The position numbers and the translations under genes are program-made. From Sphingoaurantiacus capsulatus (GTDB lineage Bacteria > Pseudomonadota > Alphaproteobacteria > Sphingomonadales > Sphingomonadaceae), in the NCBI RefSeq assembly GCF_042648405.1, contig NZ_JBHRXV010000004.1, positions 186,001-250,000 of the forward strand: a stretch of 64,000 nt of DNA, given 5' to 3'. Position 1 is the first letter of the stretch. Every line of letters begins with the position of its first letter. The notes under the pieces are model-generated. The model saw nothing but the letters and a program-made list of their open reading frames with translations. It was not told the DNA's origin and did not search any database. Shown one piece after another: positions 19,396-29,192 of this stretch.

Positions 19396-20592
19396 TCAAC
19401 CTTGGGAGGAAAGATGCGGCGCGAGATCGCCGCGCGGGTCGATGCGGATGGCGCCGAGCTTCAACCACTTCGCGAGCAGCGCCAGTTCGGCGGAGACCGC
19501 CGGGGCGACGGCGCCGAGGTCGGCGCCGGGTTCGAGGTGGGAGGCGGCCACGACCAGCGTGCCGGCCTTGCGATCGGCCTTCAGATCGAGGCGCGCGGCG
19601 ATGCGGTCGCCCATCAGGAAGGGCAGGACGTAATAGCCGTGCTGGCGCAGATGCGCGGGGACGTAGATTTCGATGCGGTAGCGGAAATCGAACATGCGCT
19701 CGACGCGGTCGCGCTCCCACATCAGCGGGTCGAAGGGGGAGACGATGGCGGCGCCTTGCGGCTTCGGCGCCGAGGTGATGCCGGGGAGCAGCCAGGCGGC
19801 ATCGCGCCAGCCTTGCACCTTCGCAGAAACGAGCGCGCCGGCTTCGACCAGCTCGGCGATGCGCGCCGCGCCTTCCTTCGGCTTGATGTACCAATAGGTG
19901 CTGAGGTCAGCGACGGTGCCGACGCCGAGCGCCTGCGCGGCGGCGAGGATGAGCTGGCGCTGGCCTTCCTCGCGGGTCGGCGTCGGGAGGGCGACCGCCT
20001 CGGGAAGGACGCGCTCGGTGATGTCGTAGATGCGCTCGAAGCCGGGGCGCGAGTGGGTGGTGACGAGGCCGGCGGAGAACAGCCATTCGAGCGCGCGTTT
20101 GCCTTCGGACCAGCCCCACCAGCTTCCGGTCGCCTTGCCGCCGCCTTCAAGCTCGCGCGACGCCAGCGGGCCGCGCTGTTCGATCTGGCGCAGCACCTCG
20201 GCGATGAAGTCGCCACGCTCGGCGGCGAAGCGGCGCAGGCCGACATAGCCGTCGGTGCCGGCGCGCATCCCTTCCATCCGCCAGCGCAGCGCCGGCTGAA
20301 GCTCGGTGCGGATCAGGCAGGCGGCATGGCCCCAATATTCGAACAAACTTCGTTTGCGGCTCCAGGCGGCTTTGTCCAGCAGCGTGGGGTCATAGTCGCC
20401 CAGCCGCGCGAAGCCGGGCATGTAGTGGGCGCGGGCCAGCACGTTGACCGAGTCCATCTGGACCATCGACAGCCGGTCGAGCATCGCATCGAACGCCGCC
20501 GGGCCGGGGCGTGCGGGTCGCGGCTTCGCCAGCCCCGAGGCGGTCAGGGCGATGCGGCGGGCTTCCTTGGCGGACAGCTCAATCGTCGTCAT
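19396..20592 (-). CDS. AlkX/YcaQ-type DNA glycosylase (winged-helix HTH_42 family)
   Basis: Protein of 398 residues of the YcaQ/AlkX family. The catalytic QxD motif typical of the YcaQ branch is seen as Q45-M46-D47 in MVQMDSVN; the related AlkZ branch has QxQ. Other family marks are YWGHAACLI near residue 87, a central winged-helix region and the C-terminal SPFDPLMWERDRVERMFDF near 290. E. coli YcaQ unhooks alkylated bases and interstrand crosslinks, so a DNA repair role is expected. Its start overlaps the end of the small upstream gene by 14 nt, which suggests coupling. Confidence 0.88.
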   Translation of the reverse strand: MTTIELSAKEARRIALTASGLAKPRPARPGPAAFDAMLDRLSMVQMDSVNVLARAHYMPGFARLGDYDPTLLDKAAWSRKRSLFEYWGHAACLIRTELQPALRWRMEGMRAGTDGYVGLRRFAAERGDFIAEVLRQIEQRGPLASRELEGGGKATGSWWGWSEGKRALEWLFSAGLVTTHSRPGFERIYDITERVLPEAVALPTPTREEGQRQLILAAAQALGVGTVADLSTYWYIKPKEGAARIAELVEAGALVSAKVQGWRDAAWLLPGITSAPKPQGAAIVSPFDPLMWERDRVERMFDFRYRIEIYVPAHLRQHGYYVLPFLMGDRIAARLDLKADRKAGTLVVAASHLEPGADLGAVAPAVSAELALLAKWLKLGAIRIDPRGDLAPHLSSQG

Positions 20593-20848
20593 CGTCGCCT
20601 TGCTGTGCGGCGGCGTCGATGAACATGCGCGCGGCGCGGCGCTCGTCCTCGGTCTTGAAGGCTTCCTCCGGGCTCGGCGCGATCTCGAACACGAACATCA
20701 GGGTCCACAGCGCGAAGCGGCGGCCGGGGTCCTTCTCGTCGGCGAAGTCGAAGGTCAGCCGGTCGCGGCCGGCGTCGAACACCGCCGGGGTGATCGCGTC
20801 GAAATCATTGGTGCCGAAATAGCGGTAGAGGAGGAGGTCGAGTTCCAT
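20579..20848 (-). CDS. small conserved acidic protein (hypothetical)
   Basis: Protein of 89 residues (MELDLLLYRYFGTNDFDAIT at the start) ending in an aspartate run (GDDDDD). It looks soluble, with a mixed alpha/beta pattern and an acidic tail. It overlaps the start of the AlkX/YcaQ gene by 14 nt in the same orientation. Many sphingomonads carry a short protein of this look here, from memory; no function is known to me. The frame is supported by codon bias and by the overlap. Confidence 0.7.
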   Translation of the reverse strand: MELDLLLYRYFGTNDFDAITPAVFDAGRDRLTFDFADEKDPGRRFALWTLMFVFEIAPSPEEAFKTEDERRAARMFIDAAAQQGDDDDD

Positions 20849-20855
20849 TCACGTC

Positions 20856-20970
20856 GATTAGCCGATCCTCCCCTGGAAGGGGAGGGGGGCCGCCGCAGGC
20901 GGTGGTGGGGTGGCGGCGCCGTGACCCCTCCACCCTGCTGCGCAGGGTCCCCCTCCCCGTTCCGGGGAGG
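20856..20970. repeat. GC-rich intergenic repeat with paired palindromes
   Basis: CCTCCCCTGGAAGGGGAGG and CCCCTCCCCGTTCCGGGGAGG flank CCGCCGCAGGCGG and CCCTGCTGCGCAGGG. The series of palindromes fills the gap between the minus-strand permease end and the small gene at 20579-20848. It resembles high-copy intergenic elements of sphingomonads and may act as a transcription barrier. It differs from the repeat at 13801. Confidence 0.6.
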
Positions 20971-20976
20971 ATAAGT

Positions 20977-22185
20977 TTATTCGTGGCGGAGGGCGTCGAT
21001 GGGGTTGAGCGAGGCGGCGCGGCGCGCCGGGAAATAGCCGAACACCACGCCGATCAGCGCCGAAAACACGAAGGCGAGCAGGTTGATCTGGGGGTCGAAA
21101 ATGAAGGGCACCTGCAGCAGCGGCGCCAGCGACACCGAGGCGAGCAGCGCGAGGATCAGCCCGATGACGCCGCCCAGACAGGCGAGCGCAATCGCCTCGA
21201 CGAGGAATTGCAGCAGCACCTCGCGCGCCACCGCGCCGATGGCGAGGCGGATGCCGATCTCTCGGGTGCGCTCGGTCACCGACACCAGCATGATATTCAT
21301 GATGCCGATGCCGCCGACGAGCAGGCTGACCGCCGCGACCGCGCCGAGCAGCGCGGTGAGGATACGCGTGGTGCCCGACAGGGTTTCGGAAATCTGCGCG
21401 GTGTCGAAAATGTTGAAATTGTCGGGCTCGCCGCCCTGCAATTTCCGGCGTTCGCGCAGCAGGTCGCTGATCGAGCTTTGCACCGTTGCGCTGTCATAGG
21501 CCGGGTTCACCGACACCATGATGTTGCGAATGTCGCGGCTGCCGGTGAAGCGGCGCTGCACCGTCTTGATCGGCATGATCACGACATCGTCCTGATCGTT
21601 GCCGAAGCCGCCCTGCCCGCGCCGCACCAGCGAGCCGACCACCTCGCAGGAGATGTCGCGGATGCGGATGCGCTGCCCCACCGGATCGTCGCGGCGGAAC
21701 AGATTCTGCTGAACGGTGGCGCCGATGATGCACACCGCCTTGCCGCCCTGCTCCTCGGCGGGCGTGAAGATGCGGCCCGACGCCAGCGCCCATTGCTGCG
21801 CGGTGAAATAGGCGCCGGTGGTGCCGTTGATCGTGGTCGACCAGTTGGCGGCATTCCTGACCGCCATGCCCGACGACTGCGCCTGCGGAGCGACGGCGGC
21901 GACACCCGCCACCTGTTCGGCGATGGCCTCGACATCCTTTTCGTCGAAGTCGGGCGGCTGCGGCCCGCCGCCGCCGCGGCCGAAGCCCTGGCCGGGACGG
22001 ATCTGCAGGATGTTGGCGCCAAGACCGGAAATCTGTTCCTGCACCGCCGCCGTCGCGCCGTTGCCGAGCGTCACCATGGTGACGACGGCGGCGACGCCGA
22101 TGACGATGCCAAGGATGGTGAGGAAGGAGCGCAGCAGGTGGCGCCGGATTTCGCGGAAGGCGAGCGTGATGGTGGTGCCGAGCAT
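20977..22185 (-). CDS. MacB-like ABC transporter permease
   Basis: Protein of 402 residues of the MacB/FtsX permease type: one N-terminal membrane helix (LRSFLTILGIVIGVAAVV, about 18-38), a large periplasmic domain (about 45-270) and three C-terminal helices (about 275-300, 325-350, 365-390) ending in the conserved FPARRAASLNPIDALRHE. The ATG at 22185 lies 2 bp after the ATPase stop at 22188. In E. coli MacB the ATPase and permease are fused; here they are separate genes. With the adaptor and outer membrane factor upstream it forms a tripartite efflux pump for macrolide-like compounds, peptides or lipids. Confidence 0.92.
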   Translation of the reverse strand: MLGTTITLAFREIRRHLLRSFLTILGIVIGVAAVVTMVTLGNGATAAVQEQISGLGANILQIRPGQGFGRGGGGPQPPDFDEKDVEAIAEQVAGVAAVAPQAQSSGMAVRNAANWSTTINGTTGAYFTAQQWALASGRIFTPAEEQGGKAVCIIGATVQQNLFRRDDPVGQRIRIRDISCEVVGSLVRRGQGGFGNDQDDVVIMPIKTVQRRFTGSRDIRNIMVSVNPAYDSATVQSSISDLLRERRKLQGGEPDNFNIFDTAQISETLSGTTRILTALLGAVAAVSLLVGGIGIMNIMLVSVTERTREIGIRLAIGAVAREVLLQFLVEAIALACLGGVIGLILALLASVSLAPLLQVPFIFDPQINLLAFVFSALIGVVFGYFPARRAASLNPIDALRHE

Positions 22186-22187
22186 CC

Positions 22188-22881
<694 letters not shown>

Positions 22882-22892
<11 letters not shown>

Positions 22893-24273
22893 GCTGGCCT
22901 CGACCGCCGCTGCCGCCGCCCGGCGCCGCGCCGCCGGCGGCCTCGCCGCTGGCGAGCTGGCCGGTGATGACCTTGAGGCCGGGCTTCAATTGCGGGCCCG
23001 ACACTTCGGTCTGGCTGCCGTTGCTGTCGCCGACGGTGACCTGGATCGGGGTCGGCTGGCCGTCGGCGCCGACGGTGTAGACGGTCTGCTTGCTGCCGCG
23101 GCCGATGGCGACATCGCGCTCGGCATTGCCGCCGCGGCGCGGACGCTGCGGCACCAGCACCGAGGTGACGCCACCCTGCGAACCGCCGCGCGCCGCCGCG
23201 TCGGGCGAGAAGCGCAGCGCCGCGTTGGGCACCAGCAGCACGCCGTTGCGTTCGGCGGTGACGATCTCCGCCGTCGCGGTCATGCCGGGGCGGAGCGTGA
23301 GGTCGGGGTTGGAGACGGTGAGCACCGCCGTGTAGGCGACGACCTGGCCGGTGGTCGACGTGCTGGTGGTCGAACTAGACGAGGCGGTGCCGGCGTTGGC
23401 GCCGACGTCGACACGCTTCACCGAGGCGGCGAACTGGCGGCCGGGGAAGGCGTCGACGGCGAACTCGGCGCGCTGGCCGCTGTCGACCTGCCCGACGTCG
23501 GCCTCGTCGACCTTCACCTCAAGCTGCATCTGCGCGAGATCCTCGGCGATGACGAACAGCACAGGGGCGTTCAAGGAAGCGGCGACGGTCTGGCCGGGCT
23601 CGATCTGGCGCGACAGCACCACGCCCGTCACCGGCGACTTGATGATCGCCTTTGAGAGCTGCGTCTCGTCGGCGGAGAGCTGCGCGCGGGCCTGCGCCAC
23701 CGAGGCTTCGGCGGACGACACGCCGGCGAGCGCGCGCTGATATTCGGCGCGGGCGGCGTCGAGCTCGGTCGCGGCGGGCACCTTGCCGCCCGAGAGCTTG
23801 CGAACCTCCTCCAGCCGGTTGAGGTCGGCGCGTTCCTGCGTCGCGGTGGCGCGGGCCTGTGCGACGCCGGCCTGCGCAGCGGCGAGCGAGGCACGCGCCT
23901 GGTTGATCGCGTCCTGCAGGCGCGAGGTATCAAGGCGGGCAAGCACCTGCCCCGCGCGCACCTTGTCGTTGTTGTCGACGTTGACCTCGGTGACGGTGCC
24001 CGACAGTTCGGAGCCGACATCGACCTGATTGGTCGGCTGGAGGTTGCCCGTCGCCGAGACGGTGACGCGCAGCGAGCCGCGCTCGACCGGGACGGTCGTA
24101 TACTGCGGCGCTTCCTCGCCGCCGCCGATGATCTTCGCGAGCAACCAGAGAACGAGCAGCGCGCCGACCGCGATGGCGCCCCACTTCAGATATTTCTGCA
24201 GCGGCGACGGCGGCTTGGCGCCGAGGAAATCGTCGAGACCGGCCTTGTCGGCGGGCGGTGGGGTCGTTGCCAT
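22882..24273 (-). CDS. MacA/HlyD-family periplasmic adaptor
   Basis: Protein of 463 residues. A short cytoplasmic N-terminus is followed by one membrane anchor (about 29-48, YLKWGAIAVGALLVLWLLA). A barrel-sandwich half follows (VSATGNLQPTNQVDVGSE), then a long alpha-hairpin (about 110-200, rich in Ala/Gln repeats), a second lipoyl half (IKSPVTGVVLSRQIEPG) and beta-barrel domains. The C-terminus is unusually Gly-rich. It links the ABC permease to the outer membrane factor. Its ATG overlaps the stop of the outer membrane factor gene (TGATG). Confidence 0.93.
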
Positions 24274-25742
24274 CAGGGCCTCGCTGCAGAAGTTGTGACG
24301 CTGGCGGGCAGCGGCGCGGCCTGCCAGCCGCCGCCGAGCGCCTTGTAGAGTTGCACGGTGGCGATCGCCCGGTCGGCGCGGGCGGCGACGCGGCTCTCCT
24401 GGCTCGACAGCAGGCTGCGTTCGGATTCGAGGAGCGACTGGAAGTCGGAGAGGCCGGCGCGATACTGGCTGCGCGCGAGCAGCACGGCGTTGCGCGAGGC
24501 CTCGTCGGCGACGAGCACCTCGCGCTCACGGCGCTCCGAGGCGGCGACCTGGGTCAGCGCGTTCTCGGTCTCCTCGAGCGCGACGAGCACCGCCTGACGA
24601 TAGGCGGCGAGCGCGGCGTCGGTGGCGGCGCGCTGGCCTTCGATGGCGGCACGGATCTGCCCGCCCTGGAAGATCGGCGCGGTGATGCTGGCGATGAGGT
24701 TGCCGATCGAGGTGTCGATCGAATCGCCGATGGAGAGGCCCGAGCCGCCGAACGAGCCCGACAGACGCAGCGCCGGATAGAGCTGCGCGGTCTGCACGCC
24801 GATGCGCGCGGTCTCTGCCGCGAGGCTGCGTTCGGCGATGCTGATGTCGGGGCGGCGGCGCAGCACGTCGGCGGGAATGTCCGACGCCGCCGGGGCCAGC
24901 GGGATGTCGCGCGCGGCGGCCGCGTCGATCAGCGGCGTCACCGCGCCGGGCGTCTCGCCGAGCAGCACCGCGAGGCGGTTGACCGCGGCGGTGTAGCTGG
25001 CTTCGAGCTGCGGGATGTTGCCGGCGGTCTGGGCGCGGAGCTGACGCGCCTGTTCGAGATCGAGCGAGCCGACGAGGCCGGCCTGCACGCGCCAGTCGAC
25101 GATCTGCACCGTCTCGTCGAGCGAGGCGAGGCTGTCACGCGCGACGCGGAGCTGCACCTGCGCGAAGCGGGCGTCGAGATAGGAGAGTGCGATTTCGGAG
25201 GCGATGGTGAGCTGCGTCGAGCGCAGGCTCGCCTCGCTGCCGGCGAGATCGGCGCGCGCCGCCTCGATCGAGCGGCGGGTGCCGCCGAACAGGTCCGCCT
25301 CGTAAGCCGCGTCGAAGCCGAGCTGGAAGCGGGTCTGGTCGCCTTCGGTGGTAGTGACGTTGCCATTGTCGTCGACGAAGGCGCCGTCGGAGCGGCCGAT
25401 GGTGCGCGACGCTGAGCCGCCGACCGACAGCGTCGGGAACAGCGCGCCACGGGTGCCGCGCAACGACGCGCGCGCCTGCCGCAGGCGCGACCCGGCCTGC
25501 GAGATGTCGAGATTGGCGGCGAGGCCGCGCTCGACGAGTGTGGTCAGCGTCGGGTCGTTGAAGCCGCGCCACCAGCGGGCGAGATCGACCTGATCGGCCG
25601 TGACAACATCGGCGGCGGCGGCGTTGAAGCGCGCCGGCACGCCCAGCTCGGCCGGGCTCAGCGCCTTATAGTCGGGGCCGACCGTGCAGCCGGCGAGCAG
25701 CGCCAGCGGCAGGCAGCGAATAGCGAACGTGCGAAACGACAA
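24273..25742 (-). CDS. NodT-family outer membrane efflux lipoprotein
   Basis: Protein of 489 residues with a lipoprotein signal: lipobox LLAGC with acylated C19. Two repeated coiled-coil halves of the TolC/OEP family follow, recognisable in SLRSTQLTIASEIALSYLDAR and LAVLLGETPG. It provides the outer membrane channel of the pump. It is the first gene of the leftward operon, with about 235 bp of upstream DNA shared with the divergent flotillin operon. Confidence 0.92.
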   Translation of the reverse strand: MSFRTFAIRCLPLALLAGCTVGPDYKALSPAELGVPARFNAAAADVVTADQVDLARWWRGFNDPTLTTLVERGLAANLDISQAGSRLRQARASLRGTRGALFPTLSVGGSASRTIGRSDGAFVDDNGNVTTTEGDQTRFQLGFDAAYEADLFGGTRRSIEAARADLAGSEASLRSTQLTIASEIALSYLDARFAQVQLRVARDSLASLDETVQIVDWRVQAGLVGSLDLEQARQLRAQTAGNIPQLEASYTAAVNRLAVLLGETPGAVTPLIDAAAARDIPLAPAASDIPADVLRRRPDISIAERSLAAETARIGVQTAQLYPALRLSGSFGGSGLSIGDSIDTSIGNLIASITAPIFQGGQIRAAIEGQRAATDAALAAYRQAVLVALEETENALTQVAASERREREVLVADEASRNAVLLARSQYRAGLSDFQSLLESERSLLSSQESRVAARADRAIATVQLYKALGGGWQAAPLPASVTTSAARP

Positions 25743-25977
25743 GCTCTGGCCCCTTGATACCGCAGCTTGCGAGACGCCTTCAGCGGCGCGATCGTTCCAA
25801 CTGCAATATGACGTTTACGCCGTTTCAGGCGGCAATCCCCTGAAGCGTCCCGTCGCCGCGACGTAACGACCGGCGCTTATGCCTTGGGGATAACTACTAC
25901 CGTAACGAGTGCGGCCGAATCCCATTGAGGGAGAGCGCCGGTCTTCCTATCTTCGATGGTGAGGTCATTGGGGGGAC

Positions 25978-26592
25978 ATGCTCAACTTTCTTCTCGCGCC
26001 GGAGAATATCGCCTTCTCGGCCGCCCTGCTGCTGATGCTGCTGATCGGTATCGTCGAGGTCGTCGGGCTCGGCACGGGCGCGGTCGACCTGGAAGCCGAT
26101 GGGCTCGACCATGGCTGGCTGGGCTGGCTCGGCATCGGCCGGCTGCCGCTTCTCATGGTTATCGTCGTGGCGCTGGCGAGCTTCGGCGTCACCGGCCTGA
26201 TCCTCCAGCAACTAGCGACTGGCGCCGCTGGCGCACTGCTCGCGCCGTGGATCGCCGTCCCCGCTGCCGCCGCAGCGTCGCTGCCCGTCACCTCGCTGCT
26301 GGCGCGCGGTATCGCCCGCATTATGCCGCGCGACGAGACAACCGCCGTCAGCCTCAGCACCCTCGTCGGTCGGCGGGCGACCATCGTTGTCGGCACCGCG
26401 ACCGCCAGCTCGCCGGCGCGGGCGCGGGCCTATGACGTGCACGGCCAGAGCCACTACATTCTCGTCGAGCCCAACACCGCCGACGAGATTTTCCTCGAAG
26501 GCGATGAGGTGCTGATCGTCGCCCGCGAAACCAACCATTTCCGGGCGGTCGGCATCGTGCCGCGCGCCGCGGTCGACCTGGGAGCCCTGTGA
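25978..26592 (+). CDS. yqiJ: YqiJ-like membrane protein with OB-fold domain
   Basis: Protein of 204 residues with two or three N-terminal membrane segments (about 10-33, 58-80, 87-108) and a C-terminal soluble OB-fold-like domain (about 125-200: LVGRRATIV, ARAYDVHGQSHYILVEP, EGDEVLIVARE). This is the YqiJ layout, the NfeD-like partner of YqiK flotillins. Its stop codon overlaps the flotillin start (TGATG). The pair is thought to organise membrane microdomains. Confidence 0.85.
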   Translation: MLNFLLAPENIAFSAALLLMLLIGIVEVVGLGTGAVDLEADGLDHGWLGWLGIGRLPLLMVIVVALASFGVTGLILQQLATGAAGALLAPWIAVPAAAAASLPVTSLLARGIARIMPRDETTAVSLSTLVGRRATIVVGTATASSPARARAYDVHGQSHYILVEPNTADEIFLEGDEVLIVARETNHFRAVGIVPRAAVDLGAL

Positions 26593-28319
26593 TGAACGAA
26601 CTCGTCCCCGCCGGTGTGGCGCAGAGCGCCGGCTCGCTGATCGCGATCACCCTCTATGCCGGCGTGGCGCTCATCACGCTGATCATCCTCGGGGTGGTGC
26701 TGGCACGGCTCTACAAGCGCGCATCGAAGGAAATCGGCTTCGTCCGCACCGGCTTCGGCGGCGAGAAGGTCGTCATCAACGGCGGCGCGCTGGTGCTGCC
26801 CGTCCTTCACGAGACGATGCCGGTGAACATGAACACCGTGCGCCTCGCGGTCGAGCGCAAGAACGCCGACGCGCTGATCACCTCCGACCGGATGCGCATC
26901 GACGTGAAGGCGGAATTCTATGTCCGCGTGCGCCCCGACCGCGAGTCGATCGCCATCGCCGCTCAGACGCTCGGCATGCGCACGATGCACCCCGAGCAGC
27001 TGAAAGAGCTGATCGAGGGCAAGTTCGTCGACGCGCTGCGGTCGGTCGCCGCCGGGATGACGATGAGCCAGCTGCACGAGCAGCGATCCGACTTCGTGCA
27101 GAAGGTACAGCAGGTGTCGTCGGCCGACCTGGCGATGAACGGCCTCGAACTGGAGTCGGTGTCGCTGACCGGACTCGACCAGACTTCGATCGAGCATTTC
27201 AACGCCAACAACGCCTTCGACGCCGAGGGCCTGACCAAGCTCACCGAGCAGATCGAGCTGCGCAAGAAAGCGCGCAACGACATCGAGCAGGACACGCGCG
27301 TCCAGATCGAGACCAAGAACCTCGAGGCCGAGCGCAAGAGCCTCGAGATTTCGCGCGAGGGCGAGTTCGCGCGGCTAGAGCAGGAGCGCGAGCTGGAAAC
27401 CCGCCGCGCCGCCCAATCGGCCGAGGTCGCGCAGCAGCAGGCCGAGCGCAGCCGCGAGGCCGAGCAGGCGAAGATTTCCGCCAAGCAGCAGGTGGATTCG
27501 GCGCAGATCGAAGCCGACCGCGCGGTGAGCGAGGCGCGCATCGCGCAGGAGCAGGCGGTCGCCATCGCCCGGCAGGAGCAGCAGATCGCCATCGCCGCCA
27601 AGTCGCGCGACGAGAGCCAGGCGAAGGCCGAGGCCGACAAGGCACGCGCCGCCGCCGTCGCCGCCGAGGAGCAAGTGACGACGGCGCGCGCGACCGAAGT
27701 CGCCGACCGCGCCAAGCGTATCGAGCTGATCGAAGCATCAAAGGAAGCCGAGCGGCAGGCGATCGGCGTTCGCGTGCAGGCCGACGCCGAAAAGCAGGCG
27801 GCGTCCGACCGCGCCGAGGCGGCGCGGATGGCGGCACAGGGCGAGGCCGAAGCGGAAAAGCTGCGGGCCGAGGCGTCGCGAGTGCGGTTCGAGGTCGAGG
27901 CCGCCGGCCAGCGCGCGATCAACGAGGCGGCGAACCTGCTGTCGAGCGACCAGATCTCGCTGCAGACCAAGCTCGCCCTGCTGCGCGTGCTGCCCGAGGT
28001 CATCCGTGAATCGGCGAAGCCGCTCGAATCGATCGACAGCATCAAGATCGTGCAGGTCGACGGCATCACCGGCAGCGGCGCGGCGGGCCTGGGCGGCGGT
28101 GGCGGCGACGGGGATTCCAATCTCGCGTCGGCGGCGGTGAACGCCGCGCTGCGCTACCGCGCGCAGGCGCCGCTGGTCGACGGACTGATCAAGGAACTGG
28201 GCCTCGACGGCACGTCGCTCGCCGGGCTGACCAGCGCGGCGGGTACGATCGCCAGCCCGCCGGCGCCCGAGCCCGCGAAGCTCGCCGAACCCGCCAAGCC
28301 GGTGGAAGCACGCGACTGA
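26592..28319 (+). CDS. yqiK: flotillin-family protein YqiK
   Basis: Protein of 575 residues. An N-terminal membrane helix (about 14-36) is followed by an SPFH/Band 7 domain (about 40-200) and a very long Ala/Glu/Arg-rich coiled coil (about 215-440, with EAERKSLEISREGEF and many EQ/AE repeats) typical of flotillins. The C-terminal region is Gly- and Pro-rich. The ATG at 26592 is preferred; a GTG sits one codon upstream. Expected role: scaffold of ordered membrane domains, with YqiJ. Confidence 0.92.
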   Translation: MNELVPAGVAQSAGSLIAITLYAGVALITLIILGVVLARLYKRASKEIGFVRTGFGGEKVVINGGALVLPVLHETMPVNMNTVRLAVERKNADALITSDRMRIDVKAEFYVRVRPDRESIAIAAQTLGMRTMHPEQLKELIEGKFVDALRSVAAGMTMSQLHEQRSDFVQKVQQVSSADLAMNGLELESVSLTGLDQTSIEHFNANNAFDAEGLTKLTEQIELRKKARNDIEQDTRVQIETKNLEAERKSLEISREGEFARLEQERELETRRAAQSAEVAQQQAERSREAEQAKISAKQQVDSAQIEADRAVSEARIAQEQAVAIARQEQQIAIAAKSRDESQAKAEADKARAAAVAAEEQVTTARATEVADRAKRIELIEASKEAERQAIGVRVQADAEKQAASDRAEAARMAAQGEAEAEKLRAEASRVRFEVEAAGQRAINEAANLLSSDQISLQTKLALLRVLPEVIRESAKPLESIDSIKIVQVDGITGSGAAGLGGGGGDGDSNLASAAVNAALRYRAQAPLVDGLIKELGLDGTSLAGLTSAAGTIASPPAPEPAKLAEPAKPVEARD

Positions 28320-28321
28320 CA

Positions 28322-28543
28322 ATGGCGGCGCGGAAAAAGTCGAAAGCCCGCGAGGTCGCCGAGGAGGTGGGCGCCGAAATCGGCTTCAACATTCTGCTCG
28401 AAGCGCCTGAAGCCGCCGCGCGGATCGCGCTATCGGCGACGCGGGCAACCGGCCGGCTGGCGCTCGACGCCGGGGAAGCGGTGCTCGATGCCGGCGGCAA
28501 GCTGATCGAAGGGGTCGTCGAGGGCGTCGGCGACGTACTCTAG
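28322..28543 (+). CDS. small hypothetical protein at the end of the flotillin operon
   Basis: Protein of 73 residues starting 2 bp after the flotillin stop. It has a basic N-terminus (MAARKKSKAREVAEEVGAE) and then an amphipathic Ala/Gly-rich helix region (about 20-70) that could lie along a membrane. No known domain is recognised. The position suggests a partner of the flotillin. It ends inside the 3' end of the convergent exonuclease gene (4-bp overlap). Confidence 0.7.
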   Translation: MAARKKSKAREVAEEVGAEIGFNILLEAPEAAARIALSATRATGRLALDAGEAVLDAGGKLIEGVVEGVGDVL

Positions 28544-29076
28544 GCGGCGACCAGCCGGCGGTCGCCGAGGATGCCGCATTCGAGGACGTTGCCGCCGATC
28601 ACCGCGCGGCGGGCGATCTCGGCGCAGGCGCTCGCGTCGGACAGCGCGTCATGGTGATCGAGCGGGATGCCGAAATGATCGCAGACGTTGGGCAGCTTGG
28701 TCGGGAAGATGTTCCAGAGCGTGCGCGACAGCTTCACCGTGCAGAGCCAGCGCTGCGTCGGCGCCTTGATGCCATAGGCCGCGCAGCAGCCGAACATCAC
28801 GCTGCGATCGAAGCCGGCGTTGTGCGCGGCGAACAGGTCGGCGGCGGCGACCAGCGGCGCGAGGTCCGGCCAGATCTCGTTGAACCGCGGCTGGTCGGCG
28901 ACGTCTTCCCAGCGGATGCCGTGAATGGCGGTGAACAGCACATAGGATTGCGGCGGGCGGATCAGCCGGTGGAAGCTTTCGACCACCCGGCCGTTTTCGA
29001 CGAGCACCGCCCCGACCGCGCAGGCGCTGTCGCGCGTGACGTCGGCGGTTTCGAAATCGATGGCGAGGATACGCAT
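28540..29076 (-). CDS. DEDDh 3'-5' exonuclease (DnaQ-like)
   Basis: Protein of 178 residues, started at ATG 29076 where the exonuclease fold begins (MRILAIDFETA). Catalytic acidic residues: D7 and E9 in DFE, D90 in HNAGFD, H142 and D147 in HHDALSDA, so a complete DEDDh set. It resembles stand-alone exonucleases related to the polymerase III epsilon subunit, probably acting in DNA or RNA end processing. Monocistronic and divergent from the adenine deaminase gene. Confidence 0.92.
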   Translation of the reverse strand: MRILAIDFETADVTRDSACAVGAVLVENGRVVESFHRLIRPPQSYVLFTAIHGIRWEDVADQPRFNEIWPDLAPLVAAADLFAAHNAGFDRSVMFGCCAAYGIKAPTQRWLCTVKLSRTLWNIFPTKLPNVCDHFGIPLDHHDALSDASACAEIARRAVIGGNVLECGILGDRRLVAA

Positions 29077-29192
29077 TCGCCCCCGCCCTAGACCCCCGCG
29101 CGCGGGGCGGCAACGTGACATTCGCGCCACCTTGACCGAAACTTGTCAGCGCGTGCTTTCCGCAGCGCAGCGAATCATGCCAGTCAGCAGGG

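Noticed and set aside
17779..20622. A 947-codon plus-strand open frame opposite the D-aminoacylase and AlkX/YcaQ genes
   Set aside because: It spans two real minus-strand genes and their intergenic gap and is Arg/Gly/Ala-rich without any recognisable domain.
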